Assembly: GCF_001426645.1 (NCBI RefSeq)
Contig: NZ_LMEX01000002.1
Coordinates: forward strand, 330,322 to 394,321
Length of the DNA stretch: 64,000 bases
Direction: 5' to 3'
Origin: Rhodanobacter sp. Root480
GTDB taxonomy: Bacteria > Pseudomonadota > Gammaproteobacteria > Xanthomonadales > Rhodanobacteraceae
The translations under genes and the position numbers were made by a program. Positions 26,879-35,155 of the stretch are shown one piece after another (within the stretch, counting starts at the first letter, position 1; each line of letters opens with the position of its first letter). The notes under the pieces were generated by a model. The model searched no databases. It was not told the origin of the DNA and worked only from the letters and a program-made list of their open reading frames with translations.

Positions 26879-28861
26879 ATGTGTGGAATCGCAGGTTTTT
26901 CAGGCGCTCCCGCAGCGCCCGAAACAGCTCGGGCCACGCTGGAGCGGATGATCCATACGCTGCATCACCGCGGCCCGGACGGCTACGGCTTCCATGTGGG
27001 CGACGGCGTGGGGCTGGCGCATGCGCGGCTATCGATCATTGATCTTGCCACCGGCCAGCAGCCGATCCACAACGAGCGGCGCACCGTGTGGACGGTGTTC
27101 AACGGCGAGATCTTCAACTACGTCGAACTGCGGCAGCAGTTGGAATGCCAAGGCCATCGTTTCTATACGCAATCCGACACCGAAGTGATCGTGCACCTGT
27201 ACGAGCAGCACGGCGATGACTTCGTCAGCCATCTCAACGGCCAGTTCGCGATTGCGCTGTGGGACGCCGAGCGGCGCCGGCTGCTGCTGGCCCGCGACCG
27301 CACCGGTATCCGTCCGCTGTTCCATACCCGCGCCCACGGCCGGCTCTGGTTCGGTTCGGAAATCAAGGCCTTGCTGACCGTGTTGCCGCAACGGGCCACG
27401 CTCGATCCGACAGGCCTGGCGCAGACGCTGAACTACTGGGGCCCGGTCGACCCCGCCACGGTCTTCGAGGGCATTCACAGCCTGCCACCCGGCCACGTAC
27501 TGACCGTGGACGACGGCGGCCGCGAAACGCTGCGCCGTTACTGGGACTGGCGTTTCCCCGCCGCCGCGGATCAGACCATGGCGAGCGCCCGGCGCATGTT
27601 CGGCTCGGAGGAGCAGGCCGCCGCCGAGCTGCGCGAGCTGCTGATCGACGCCGTACGCCTGCGCCTGCGCGCCGACGTGCCGGTCGGCGCCTACCTCAGC
27701 GGTGGGCTGGACTCGTCCGGCATCGTGGCGCTGATCCGTCGTTTCACCGACACGCCGGTGCGCACGTTCTCGGTCGCGTTTGCCGACAGCGAGTTCGACG
27801 AAAGTGCGGAACAGGCCGCCATGGTGCGTCACCTGGCCACCGAACACACCACCATGCACTGCTCGCGGCGCGATATCGGCATGGCCTTTCCGCAGCTGAT
27901 CCGCCACACCGAAACGCCCATCCTGCGCACGGCGGCGGCGCCATTGATGCTGCTCTCCGCGCGCGTTCGCGCCGAAGGCTACAAAGTGGTGCTGACCGGC
28001 GAAGGTGCCGACGAGGTATTCGGCGGTTACGACATTTTCAAGGAGGCCAAGGTGCGCCGCTTCTGGGCACGGCAACCGAAGTCACGCTTCCGCCCACGAC
28101 TGCTTGGACGCCTTTACGGCTATCTCGAAAACTCGCCGGTCGGCAACGCCGCGTTCGCCCAGGCCTTCTTCGGCAAGGGCATGGAACATATCGACCGGCC
28201 CATCTTCGCGCATGCGCCACGCTGGGCCACCTCGCAGCATGCGCTGCGGTTCCTGTCGGCGGACATGCGCGCCAGCATCGGCGACTGGCAGCCGCTCGAC
28301 GGATACGAGCAACGGCTGCCGGCGTCCATCATGTCCTGGCACCCGTTGGCGCGCGACCAGTACGTGGAGGCCAAGTCGCTGCTGGCGGCATACCTGCTGC
28401 CGGCGCAGGGCGACCGGGTGGCGATGGCCAACTCGATCGAGGGGCGCTTTCCCTACCTCGATCACCGGTTGATCGAATTCGCCAACCGCCTGCCACCGAG
28501 CTGGAAGATCCGCGGCCTCACCGAGAAGTACCTGCTGCGCCGTGCGCTCGACGGCCTGCTGCCACCGGACATTCTTCACCGCACCAAACAGCCGTATCGC
28601 GCACCCGACCAGTCGAGTTTCTTCTTCGACGGCAAGCCGCTGGATTACGTGGCCGACCTGATGAGCAGCGAACGCATCCGCGCCGCCGGCTACTTCGACG
28701 CCGACGCCACCGGCCGTTTGTTCGACAAGTGCCGCCGCGGACGCGCAATCGGGTTCGCCGACAACCAGGCGTTCGTCGGCATCCTCTCGACCATGCTGCT
28801 CGATGAAACCTTCCTGCGTCGTTCCTCCCGCGATCCGCATCGCGACCTTTGCAGCGCCTGA
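26879..28861 (+). CDS. asnB: Asparagine synthase-type glutamine amidotransferase
   Basis: 660 residues, typical for the AsnB family. Starts MCGIAGFSG with Cys2 as the glutaminase nucleophile, HHRGPDGYG, and LAHARLSIIDL. The synthetase half has the PP-loop YLSGGLDSSG near residue 275 and GEGADEVFGGYDIF. It uses glutamine nitrogen and ATP to amidate a carboxyl group. Asparagine itself is one option; in polysaccharide loci, related proteins amidate uronic acids (WbpS-type) or belong to the amidotransferases associated with exosortase/EPS systems. Followed after 21 nt by an acyl carrier protein gene. The operon setting and the uronic acid genes at 40661-42996 favour a biosynthetic rather than housekeeping role. 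Confidence 0.88.
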   Translation: MCGIAGFSGAPAAPETARATLERMIHTLHHRGPDGYGFHVGDGVGLAHARLSIIDLATGQQPIHNERRTVWTVFNGEIFNYVELRQQLECQGHRFYTQSDTEVIVHLYEQHGDDFVSHLNGQFAIALWDAERRRLLLARDRTGIRPLFHTRAHGRLWFGSEIKALLTVLPQRATLDPTGLAQTLNYWGPVDPATVFEGIHSLPPGHVLTVDDGGRETLRRYWDWRFPAAADQTMASARRMFGSEEQAAAELRELLIDAVRLRLRADVPVGAYLSGGLDSSGIVALIRRFTDTPVRTFSVAFADSEFDESAEQAAMVRHLATEHTTMHCSRRDIGMAFPQLIRHTETPILRTAAAPLMLLSARVRAEGYKVVLTGEGADEVFGGYDIFKEAKVRRFWARQPKSRFRPRLLGRLYGYLENSPVGNAAFAQAFFGKGMEHIDRPIFAHAPRWATSQHALRFLSADMRASIGDWQPLDGYEQRLPASIMSWHPLARDQYVEAKSLLAAYLLPAQGDRVAMANSIEGRFPYLDHRLIEFANRLPPSWKIRGLTEKYLLRRALDGLLPPDILHRTKQPYRAPDQSSFFFDGKPLDYVADLMSSERIRAAGYFDADATGRLFDKCRRGRAIGFADNQAFVGILSTMLLDETFLRRSSRDPHRDLCSA

Positions 28862-28882
28862 ATCTCCAACCCAAGGAAAACC

Positions 28883-29149
28883 ATGTCGAACGAAGCCAAA
28901 GAAATCGAAGCCAAGGTCCGCGGCTACATCCTGGAAAACCTGCTTTTCAGCAACGACCCGGCCGAACTGCCCAACGGCGCCTCGCTGCTGGACCGCGGCA
29001 TCATCGACTCCACCGGCGTGCTCGAGATCGTGCTGTTCCTCGAAGGCGAGTTCGATATCCAGATCAAGGCCAGCGAGATGCTGCCGGAGAATTTCGACAC
29101 GGTGAACAACATGGTCGCCTTCGTGCAACGGCTGCGGGTTGCCGCGTAA
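28883..29149 (+). CDS. Acyl carrier protein
   Basis: 88 residues. The phosphopantetheine site is IIDSTGVLEIVLFLE with Ser43 (DST instead of the usual DSL). Acidic overall, with the expected helix pattern. It has the look of the ACPs encoded beside asparagine synthase and AMP-ligase genes in XrtA/EPS loci. The stop shares a base with the ATG of the AMP ligase (TAATG), so the ligase probably charges it. Activation would need the phosphopantetheinyl transferase encoded at 39853-40635. Confidence 0.9.
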   Translation: MSNEAKEIEAKVRGYILENLLFSNDPAELPNGASLLDRGIIDSTGVLEIVLFLEGEFDIQIKASEMLPENFDTVNNMVAFVQRLRVAA

Positions 29150-30711
29150 TGACGATGCCGCCCCAACGCCTGCTGCAGGATGCCCTGCTCGCCCGCGCCA
29201 CGGATCCCGCGTTCGCGGACAAACCGGTGGTGGTGATCGAAGGGCAGCCTTACCGCTATGCCGAGCTGCTGGATCGCGCGCAGCGCCTGGCCGGCGTGTT
29301 GGTGATGCGCGGCGTGACGCGCGGCGATCGCGTGGCGATCTACATGGACAACAGCTGGCCGTGCGTGGTGTCCATCTTCGCCGTACTGCTGGCCGGCGGC
29401 GTGTTCCTGCTGATCAACCCGCAAACCAAATCCGAAAAGCTCGGGTTCATTCTTGATGACAGCGGCGCCCGCCTGCTGCTGACCGACGGACACCTGGCGC
29501 AGGAGTTCGTGCCGTTGTTCGGCCATGGCTTGTCCCCCGCCCAGCTGATCAGCTCGGGCAAGCTGCCCGATGGCCACGACGTCGCCGCATTCGACGCAGT
29601 GATCCACGCCGCCGTACCGCTGGCCGTGCCGCCCGCCACGATTCCGCTGGACCTCGCCGCCTTGATCTACACCTCCGGCAGCACCGGCACGCCCAAGGGT
29701 GTGATGCAGACGCACCAGTCGATGGTGTTCGCCCGCGACAGCCTGATCGAATACCTGCGCCTGGTCGCACACGACAACATCCTGTGCGCCCTGCCGCTGG
29801 CGTTCGACTACGGCCTGTACCAATTGCTGATGACGGTGCAACTGGGCGCCACGCTGGTGCTGGAACGCTCGTTCACCTACCCCGCGCAGGTCTTTGCGCG
29901 GATGGCTGAATTCGGCGTCACCGTATTTCCCGGCGTCCCCACCATCTTCGCGATGTTGCTGTCGGCACACCGGCGCGAACCGCTGCGTTTCCCCGGCGTC
30001 ACCCGGGTCACCAATACCGCCGCCGCACTGGCCGACGACGCTGCCACCCGTCTGCGCGAGATTTTCCCCCACGCGCTGATCTACAAGATGTACGGGCTCA
30101 CCGAATGCAAGCGGGTGAGCTATCTCGCGCCGGAACTGGCGGAGAGCAAGCCCGGCTCGGTGGGCAAGGCCATTCCCGGCACTGAGGTGTACCTGCTTTC
30201 CGCCGACGGCCAGCGCACCGCTCCGGGCGAAACCGGCACGCTGTACGTGCGCGGGCCGCACGTGATGCGCGGCTACTGGAATCGCCCGGAGTTGTCGGCG
30301 CGCATGCTCAAGCCCGGCCCGCTGCCCGGCGAAATGGTGCTGTGCACGCAGGATCAGTTCCGCATGGACGCCGAGGGCTTCCTGTATTTCGTGGGCCGCA
30401 GCGACGACATCATCAAGACCCGCGGCGAGAAGGTGAGCCCGGTCGAGGTGGAAAACGCCATGCACGCGATCGACGGCATTCGCGAGGTGGCTGTCGTCGG
30501 TATCGATGACGAACTGCTGGGCCAGGCCATCCGCGCCTACGTGGTGCTGGAGCCGGGCGTCGCCCTCAGCGCTGGCCAGATCCGTGCGCAGTGCATCAAG
30601 CGACTGGAAAACTTCATGGTTCCGCAGCAGATCGTGCTGTGTGCGGACCTGCCCCGTACCGCCACCGGCAAGGTCAGCAAGAAAGCCCTGCTGGAGCAGA
30701 CCGATGCCTGA
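29149..30711 (+). CDS. Acyl-CoA synthetase / AMP-dependent acyl-ACP ligase
   Basis: 520 residues from the ATG at 29149 (TAATG overlap with the ACP gene); a second ATG two codons on is equally usable. ANL signatures: LIYTSGSTGTPKGVMQTHQS, KMYGLTECKR, GRSDDIIKTRGEKVSPVEVE and TATGKVSKKAL with the catalytic lysine. It should adenylate a carboxylic acid and load it on the neighbouring ACP or CoA. Its sequence is that of the acyl-CoA ligases linked to exosortase A/EPS operons rather than NRPS A domains. Substrate unknown. Confidence 0.87.
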   Translation: MTMPPQRLLQDALLARATDPAFADKPVVVIEGQPYRYAELLDRAQRLAGVLVMRGVTRGDRVAIYMDNSWPCVVSIFAVLLAGGVFLLINPQTKSEKLGFILDDSGARLLLTDGHLAQEFVPLFGHGLSPAQLISSGKLPDGHDVAAFDAVIHAAVPLAVPPATIPLDLAALIYTSGSTGTPKGVMQTHQSMVFARDSLIEYLRLVAHDNILCALPLAFDYGLYQLLMTVQLGATLVLERSFTYPAQVFARMAEFGVTVFPGVPTIFAMLLSAHRREPLRFPGVTRVTNTAAALADDAATRLREIFPHALIYKMYGLTECKRVSYLAPELAESKPGSVGKAIPGTEVYLLSADGQRTAPGETGTLYVRGPHVMRGYWNRPELSARMLKPGPLPGEMVLCTQDQFRMDAEGFLYFVGRSDDIIKTRGEKVSPVEVENAMHAIDGIREVAVVGIDDELLGQAIRAYVVLEPGVALSAGQIRAQCIKRLENFMVPQQIVLCADLPRTATGKVSKKALLEQTDA

Positions 30712-31612
30712 GGGAACGCCTTTGAACACTACCTATCTTGCACTGCGCGAACGCCTCGCCAACGACCTCGACGTGCTGCCGGACAAACCCGAGGAGACGC
30801 CGGACAGCACGCTGCGCGCACTGTGGTTCGCCGCCGCCGGCAGCCCGCGTTCGGCCACCGCCGCCGCCCTTGGCGAGCTGCCCGCATTGGCGCACGACCA
30901 TGCGCATGCGCTGGAGCATTTCGTCACGCGCCGGCTCGCTGGCGAACCGCTGGCCCACATCACCGGCCGCCAGCGTTTCATGGGGCTGGAAATGCTCAGC
31001 GCACCGCAAGCGCTGATCCCGCGCGCGGAAACCGAGCAGCTGGCCGGCGCCAGCATCGACCTGCTGCAGTCCTCGACCGTGCCCCGTCCCGCGCGAGTCA
31101 TCGACGTCTGCACCGGCAGCGGCAACCTGGCGTTCGCCATGGCCCATCACGTGACCGACGCGGAAGTGTTCGGCAGCGACCTCAGCGTGGAGGCGATCGA
31201 CTTTGCGCAGCGCAACGGCCGCCACCTGGGGCTGTCGTCACGCGTGCAGTTCCGCACCGGCGATCTGCTGGCTCCGTTCGAGACAGCAGACTTCATCGAT
31301 CACACCGACATGATCGTCTGCGCGCCGCCGTACATCCGCAGCACCAAGGTCGAGCAGATGGCCACCGAGATCGCCGACCACGAACCGCGCCTGGCCTTCG
31401 ACGGCGGCCCGTTCGGCGTCACCATCCTGATGCGGCTGATCGAGGATGCGCCACGCTTTCTGCGCCCTGGCGGCTGGCTGACGCTGGAGGTCGGCCTGGG
31501 CCAGGGGCCGGCGCTGACCAGACGGCTGCAACGTGACGGGAACTGGCAGGATGTCCGTGCGCTGGCCGATGCCAACGGCGACACGCGCGTACTGCTGGCC
31601 TGCCGAAGCTGA
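30704..31612 (+). CDS. PrmC/HemK-like SAM-dependent methyltransferase
   Basis: 302 residues if it begins at the ATG at 30704 (8-nt overlap with the ligase); a TTG at 30722 with AGGGA 6 nt upstream is a good alternative. It has the HemK N-terminal part (ARRLAGEPLAHITGRQRFMG-type segment, IPRAETEQL) and SAM motif I VIDVCTGSGNLAFAMA. The catalytic NPPY of PrmC and other N5-glutamine methyltransferases is replaced by APPY (IVCAPPYIRS). The Asn that normally binds the amide substrate is therefore lost. It probably methylates something other than release factors, perhaps an intermediate on the ACP. The genome should carry a genuine prmC elsewhere. Confidence 0.75.
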   Translation: MPEGTPLNTTYLALRERLANDLDVLPDKPEETPDSTLRALWFAAAGSPRSATAAALGELPALAHDHAHALEHFVTRRLAGEPLAHITGRQRFMGLEMLSAPQALIPRAETEQLAGASIDLLQSSTVPRPARVIDVCTGSGNLAFAMAHHVTDAEVFGSDLSVEAIDFAQRNGRHLGLSSRVQFRTGDLLAPFETADFIDHTDMIVCAPPYIRSTKVEQMATEIADHEPRLAFDGGPFGVTILMRLIEDAPRFLRPGGWLTLEVGLGQGPALTRRLQRDGNWQDVRALADANGDTRVLLACRS

Positions 31613-31662
31613 GAACCGGGCGGCAATGCCCGGCAAGCACCACTGTGGTCAAGGGGGAATCC

Positions 31663-32649
31663 GTGGACGAATTGAACTGGGATGTGCTCGATCTCGACTA
31701 CGCGCAGGAAGCCGAACGCATCGCCGCCCGCCTGCGTGAAATCACCGCGCGCACGCTGCACAAGCGCGGCCTGGTGGTGGCAATTTCCGGCGGCGTGGAC
31801 AGCTCGGTCTGCGCCGCACTCGCGGTCAAGGCACTCGGTGCCGAACGCGTCTACACGCTCATACTGCCCGAGCGCGATTCGGCCGATGCCAGCGCCGACA
31901 ACGCACACATCCTTGCCGACCACCTCGGCGTGCGCGCGGAAACCTTCGACATCGCGCCCGCGCTGGCCGCCATCGGCTGCTACCGCGCGCGCGACGAAGC
32001 GGTGCGCCGCGTGCTGCCCGGGTACGCCGACGACTGGCGCATGAAGATCGCCATCGCCGGGGGACTGGATGGCCGCATCAACCATTTCAACCTGATTGCG
32101 CAGGCACCCGACGGCACGCTGCACGAGAAGCCGCTGGGCCTGTCCGAATACCTGCAGATCGTGGCCGCCACCAGCTTCAAGCAGCGCCTGCGCAAGACAC
32201 TGGAGTATTACCACGCAGACCGCCTGAACTATGCCGTTGTCGGCACCCCCAACCGGCTGGAATACGACCAGGGCTTTTTCGTGAAGAACGGTGACGGCTC
32301 CGCCGACATCAAGCCGATCGCGCACCTCTACAAAACCCAGGTCTACGGCATGGCCCGCCACCTGGGCCTACCCGAATGCGTCGCCACCGCCGCGCCCACC
32401 ACCGATACCTACAGCCTTGCGCAAGGCCAGGACGAGTTCTATTTCGCCCTGCCATGGCAATCGATGGACCTGGCGTTGTGGGCACTGGAGCAACAGCTGC
32501 CGTCCGCCAAGCTGGCGCAAGCGCTGGATATTTCTCCGGCGGCCGCCGAGGCGGTGTACGCCGACATTCAAAACAAGCGGCGCAGCACGCGTTACCTGCA
32601 TCAAGCGCCCATCCTGCTGGACGAAGGAATGGGAGCCACGACACCGTGA
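31663..32649 (+). CDS. nadE: NAD synthetase-family (NadE) ATP-dependent amidating ligase
   Basis: 328 residues from the GTG at 31663, with AAGGGGG 5-6 nt upstream; a GTG at 31645 is in frame but worse placed. N-type ATP pyrophosphatase fold with the PP-loop VAISGGVDSSVCAAL, and the NadE segments GTPNRLEYDQGFFVKNGDGSADIKPIAHLYKTQVY. Ammonia-dependent form with no glutaminase domain. NadE adenylates a carboxylate (deamido-NAD) and amidates it. Versions found inside EPS loci might amidate another acid or top up NAD for the WbpO dehydrogenase. Ends in a GTGA overlap with the GNAT gene. Confidence 0.8.
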   Translation: MDELNWDVLDLDYAQEAERIAARLREITARTLHKRGLVVAISGGVDSSVCAALAVKALGAERVYTLILPERDSADASADNAHILADHLGVRAETFDIAPALAAIGCYRARDEAVRRVLPGYADDWRMKIAIAGGLDGRINHFNLIAQAPDGTLHEKPLGLSEYLQIVAATSFKQRLRKTLEYYHADRLNYAVVGTPNRLEYDQGFFVKNGDGSADIKPIAHLYKTQVYGMARHLGLPECVATAAPTTDTYSLAQGQDEFYFALPWQSMDLALWALEQQLPSAKLAQALDISPAAAEAVYADIQNKRRSTRYLHQAPILLDEGMGATTP

Positions 32650-33713
32650 CTGACGACACGCCCCGGGGCCCTCGCGATTACGTCGTCCACGCGGGCGACG
32701 TCACGCGCGAACGCGATGCCGTTATCGAGGCGTGGCGCGGCAACCTGGGCACACCCGACCGTCACGCCCCCAAATTCGACTGGTTTTATCTCCACTGTCC
32801 CTATGGCGAGCCGTTGGTGAAGCTGCTTCGCCACCAACCATCTTCGTGTTGGGTGGGTGCCTGTGCCGCCGGCCCGCGCCGCATGGAGTGGCGGGGGCGC
32901 GAGCTTCGCGCTGGCGTATTGGTGGACATGGCCGTCGATGCGCAACACCGGACGCTGGGGCCCGCGATGATGTTGCAGGCTGACCTCATCGAGACGGCGG
33001 CAGGGAGGTTCGAATTGCTCTATGGCTTCCCCAATCGCAAGTCGTTGCCGGTCGTCAAACGGCTGGGTTACGACGTGCTGGGTTACATCCCCCGCTTTTC
33101 CCGTGTATTGCGGCACGCCCGGTACCTCGAACGGCATCTACCGCGTTGGGCGGCACGATCGGTGGGATGGTTGGTCGATATCTTCCGCGATACATGGAGC
33201 GCAGCAAGCGGAGCGCGTGGTGCGCACCCCTCGGCCGTCTGGTCCGACCAGGTCAACCCGCGGATGGACGCGCTCTGGCAGCACTCCAGCCACGGCGACG
33301 GGCCGATCACCGTGCGCGACACCACCTTCTTGCGTTGGCGTTTTGACCAATCACCCGCGGCGGCAACGCGCTATCTGCTGCTTGGCGATCAACCCGATGG
33401 CCCCCTGCTGGCCTGGTTCGCCTGTCAGGTCGACGGCGACACGCTGAGGGTGCGCGATTTCTGGTCGATGGATGCCAGCGTGGGTGTTGGACGCCGGTGG
33501 ATCGAGGCATTGATCCGGTGCGCACGACGCGATGGGCATTCCGCCGTTGCACTCGAATACGCGGCCTCTGCACGAAAACTCGCCCACTGGCTCGATGCCG
33601 GCTTCAGCGAGCGCGAAAGGCGACCGATCATTGGAAAGTGGTTGCAGGACGTACCCACCGACATGTCCGGCACCATCGAATGGCATCTGACGGCAGCGGA
33701 CGAGGACGAATGA
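32646..33713 (+). CDS. GNAT-family acyltransferase
   Basis: 355 residues from the GTG at 32646, overlapping the nadE stop as GTGA. The middle contains the acetyl-CoA-fold region VLVDMAVDAQHRTLGPAMMLQADLIE followed by LLYGFPNRKSLPVVKRLGYDVLG, a pattern common in GNAT proteins of sugar-decorating loci. The C-terminal half looks like a second, degenerate GNAT-like domain (FLRWRFDQSP, RWIEALIRCARRDGHSAVALEYA). It could transfer an acyl or aminoacyl group to an amino sugar. Last gene of the plus-strand operon, convergent with the minus-strand GNAT genes that follow. Confidence 0.75.
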   Translation: MTDDTPRGPRDYVVHAGDVTRERDAVIEAWRGNLGTPDRHAPKFDWFYLHCPYGEPLVKLLRHQPSSCWVGACAAGPRRMEWRGRELRAGVLVDMAVDAQHRTLGPAMMLQADLIETAAGRFELLYGFPNRKSLPVVKRLGYDVLGYIPRFSRVLRHARYLERHLPRWAARSVGWLVDIFRDTWSAASGARGAHPSAVWSDQVNPRMDALWQHSSHGDGPITVRDTTFLRWRFDQSPAAATRYLLLGDQPDGPLLAWFACQVDGDTLRVRDFWSMDASVGVGRRWIEALIRCARRDGHSAVALEYAASARKLAHWLDAGFSERERRPIIGKWLQDVPTDMSGTIEWHLTAADEDE

Positions 33714-33788
33714 CTGCACGCGCTGGCGGGTGTCGGGAGCTTGCTGTGCGGATTTCCGACTAGCGTGTCGAAGCTGCCGACCCGCCGC

Positions 33789-34316
33789 TCATTCGGGAAG
33801 CCGCGGTGTGCAACCCATCGCCGGGCCGAAATCGCAGTTGGCGATCATCTTCTGGCACGCCAGGTTGTCGGCCGAGGTGTCGATGTAGAACGTCGACAAC
33901 CCACGCCCGATCAACTCGTTGATGGCGCGCTGGGTGGCGTACTTGGCCAGGCCCTGCCCTCGCGTACCCGTGGCCGACCAGATCGGCCCTATCACCACGT
34001 CGCCCGGGCCAACCTTGTAATGGTTGCAGAACGACACGCTCACCCAACCGCGGTGCAGGATCACCCCGTTACGAAGCAGGCAATAGAACATGCGCCCGCC
34101 CATGTTGATGCGAACCAGCGACTTTGCCCATTCCGAGGTGGTCACCACGCGTCGCAACGGCAGCGCCAGCGGTAGCAATTGCGGCAGGCTGGAGACAAAC
34201 CGGAACTCGACATCGTCCCTGTCAGGAACATTGAACAGTGCCGTTCGATGCATCCGGTAAATCAACTGATACGGCAGATCCGCGGGAATCCGCAATTCAA
34301 CCAGGTGATCAGCCAT
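33789..34316 (-). CDS. GNAT-family N-acetyltransferase-like protein
   Basis: 175 residues from the ATG at 34316. A TTG at 34346 that overlaps the upstream stop (TTGA) would add ten residues and fits the local habit of 4-nt overlaps; neither start has a good ribosome-binding site. GNAT motif: VVIGPIWSATGTRGQGLAKYATQRAINELIGRGLSTFYIDTSADNLACQKMI, the acetyl-CoA pyrophosphate loop and following helix with the Asn of the N-x-x-x-x-x motif. Likely acylates a sugar or an intermediate, in the cytoplasm. Forms a pair with the next upstream gene. Confidence 0.75.
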   Translation of the reverse strand: MADHLVELRIPADLPYQLIYRMHRTALFNVPDRDDVEFRFVSSLPQLLPLALPLRRVVTTSEWAKSLVRINMGGRMFYCLLRNGVILHRGWVSVSFCNHYKVGPGDVVIGPIWSATGTRGQGLAKYATQRAINELIGRGLSTFYIDTSADNLACQKMIANCDFGPAMGCTPRLPE

Positions 34317-34342
34317 GCTGGCGGCAACAGGGTTGGACAAGA

Positions 34343-35068
34343 TCAATCTCCCAGAATCCAGCGAGCCCGATGGGGCATGAAACCGAACTTGCGCTTGAAG
34401 CGCTGCATCGTTTCGGTGGCGCCGAAATACGTACCGTACGAATAATATTTGACGTCGGGGTGATGCTTGATCACCCACTCGGCCATATCGATGATCATCA
34501 TCGGCACGATGCCATCGGCCTGATGATCGGCGTGACCATAGATGGTCTCGATCGAACACAGTTCGCCAGCGATCAGGCAGCTGGCAAACGCATAAAGATG
34601 CCCATCGCGAAGGATGCCGAAGTAAGGGTAATCATGCAGCGCGGACGTGGATGGCGGGTCTTTGGAAGCCACCGTCTCACGAGTGAACAACGCCGCCGGC
34701 ATGGGTCGGCCCTGCCGCACCCGGGTCGAGCGCAGGATGGCCGTGATGTCGTCAAGATGGTTGTTGTAGTCGATGCGATCGAAGCTGTAACCCAGCCGCA
34801 AGGACTTCTTGTAGTTGCGCCGCGCCGCGCTCTCGATCGACTTGAAATAATCATTGAAGTCATGCGTGAGGTGGCAGGCGGTAACGCCATATTGGTAATT
34901 GCGCACCAGCGGAAACTTGGGATGGCGGCGCATCGCGTCACGATAGAACTGGCGCACGATCCGTTCGAAAAAGGGATCGTTTCCGGCCGTTTCCGCATAA
35001 CGAAGGTTGACCTCCAGCGGTGGCAATGCACGCAATTCGGAGATCAATTTCGTAACGCGGTTGAACAC
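34343..35068 (-). CDS. GNAT/FemAB-like acyltransferase
   Basis: 241 residues. It opens with a short LISELRALPPLEVNLRYAE segment, then an Arg-rich DYFKSIESAARRNYKKSLRLGYSF helix that is typical of FemAB/BioF2-like proteins of EPS loci, and ends with MMIIDMAEWVIKHHPDVKYYSYGTYFGATETMQRFKRKFGFMPHR, a GNAT-like C-terminal helix and strand. Such proteins often use aminoacyl-tRNA or acyl-CoA as donors. It sits 87 nt downstream of the lyase gene on the same strand. Function inferred from fold only. Confidence 0.65.
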   Translation of the reverse strand: MFNRVTKLISELRALPPLEVNLRYAETAGNDPFFERIVRQFYRDAMRRHPKFPLVRNYQYGVTACHLTHDFNDYFKSIESAARRNYKKSLRLGYSFDRIDYNNHLDDITAILRSTRVRQGRPMPAALFTRETVASKDPPSTSALHDYPYFGILRDGHLYAFASCLIAGELCSIETIYGHADHQADGIVPMMIIDMAEWVIKHHPDVKYYSYGTYFGATETMQRFKRKFGFMPHRARWILGD

Positions 35069-35155
35069 AGTCCGATTCCCATGGTGGTTTTAGGTACGTT
35101 CGCCTGGCTCGGCGGCCTGACGCACAAGGTGGTGACCCCCTGCTAGGCACACGGT

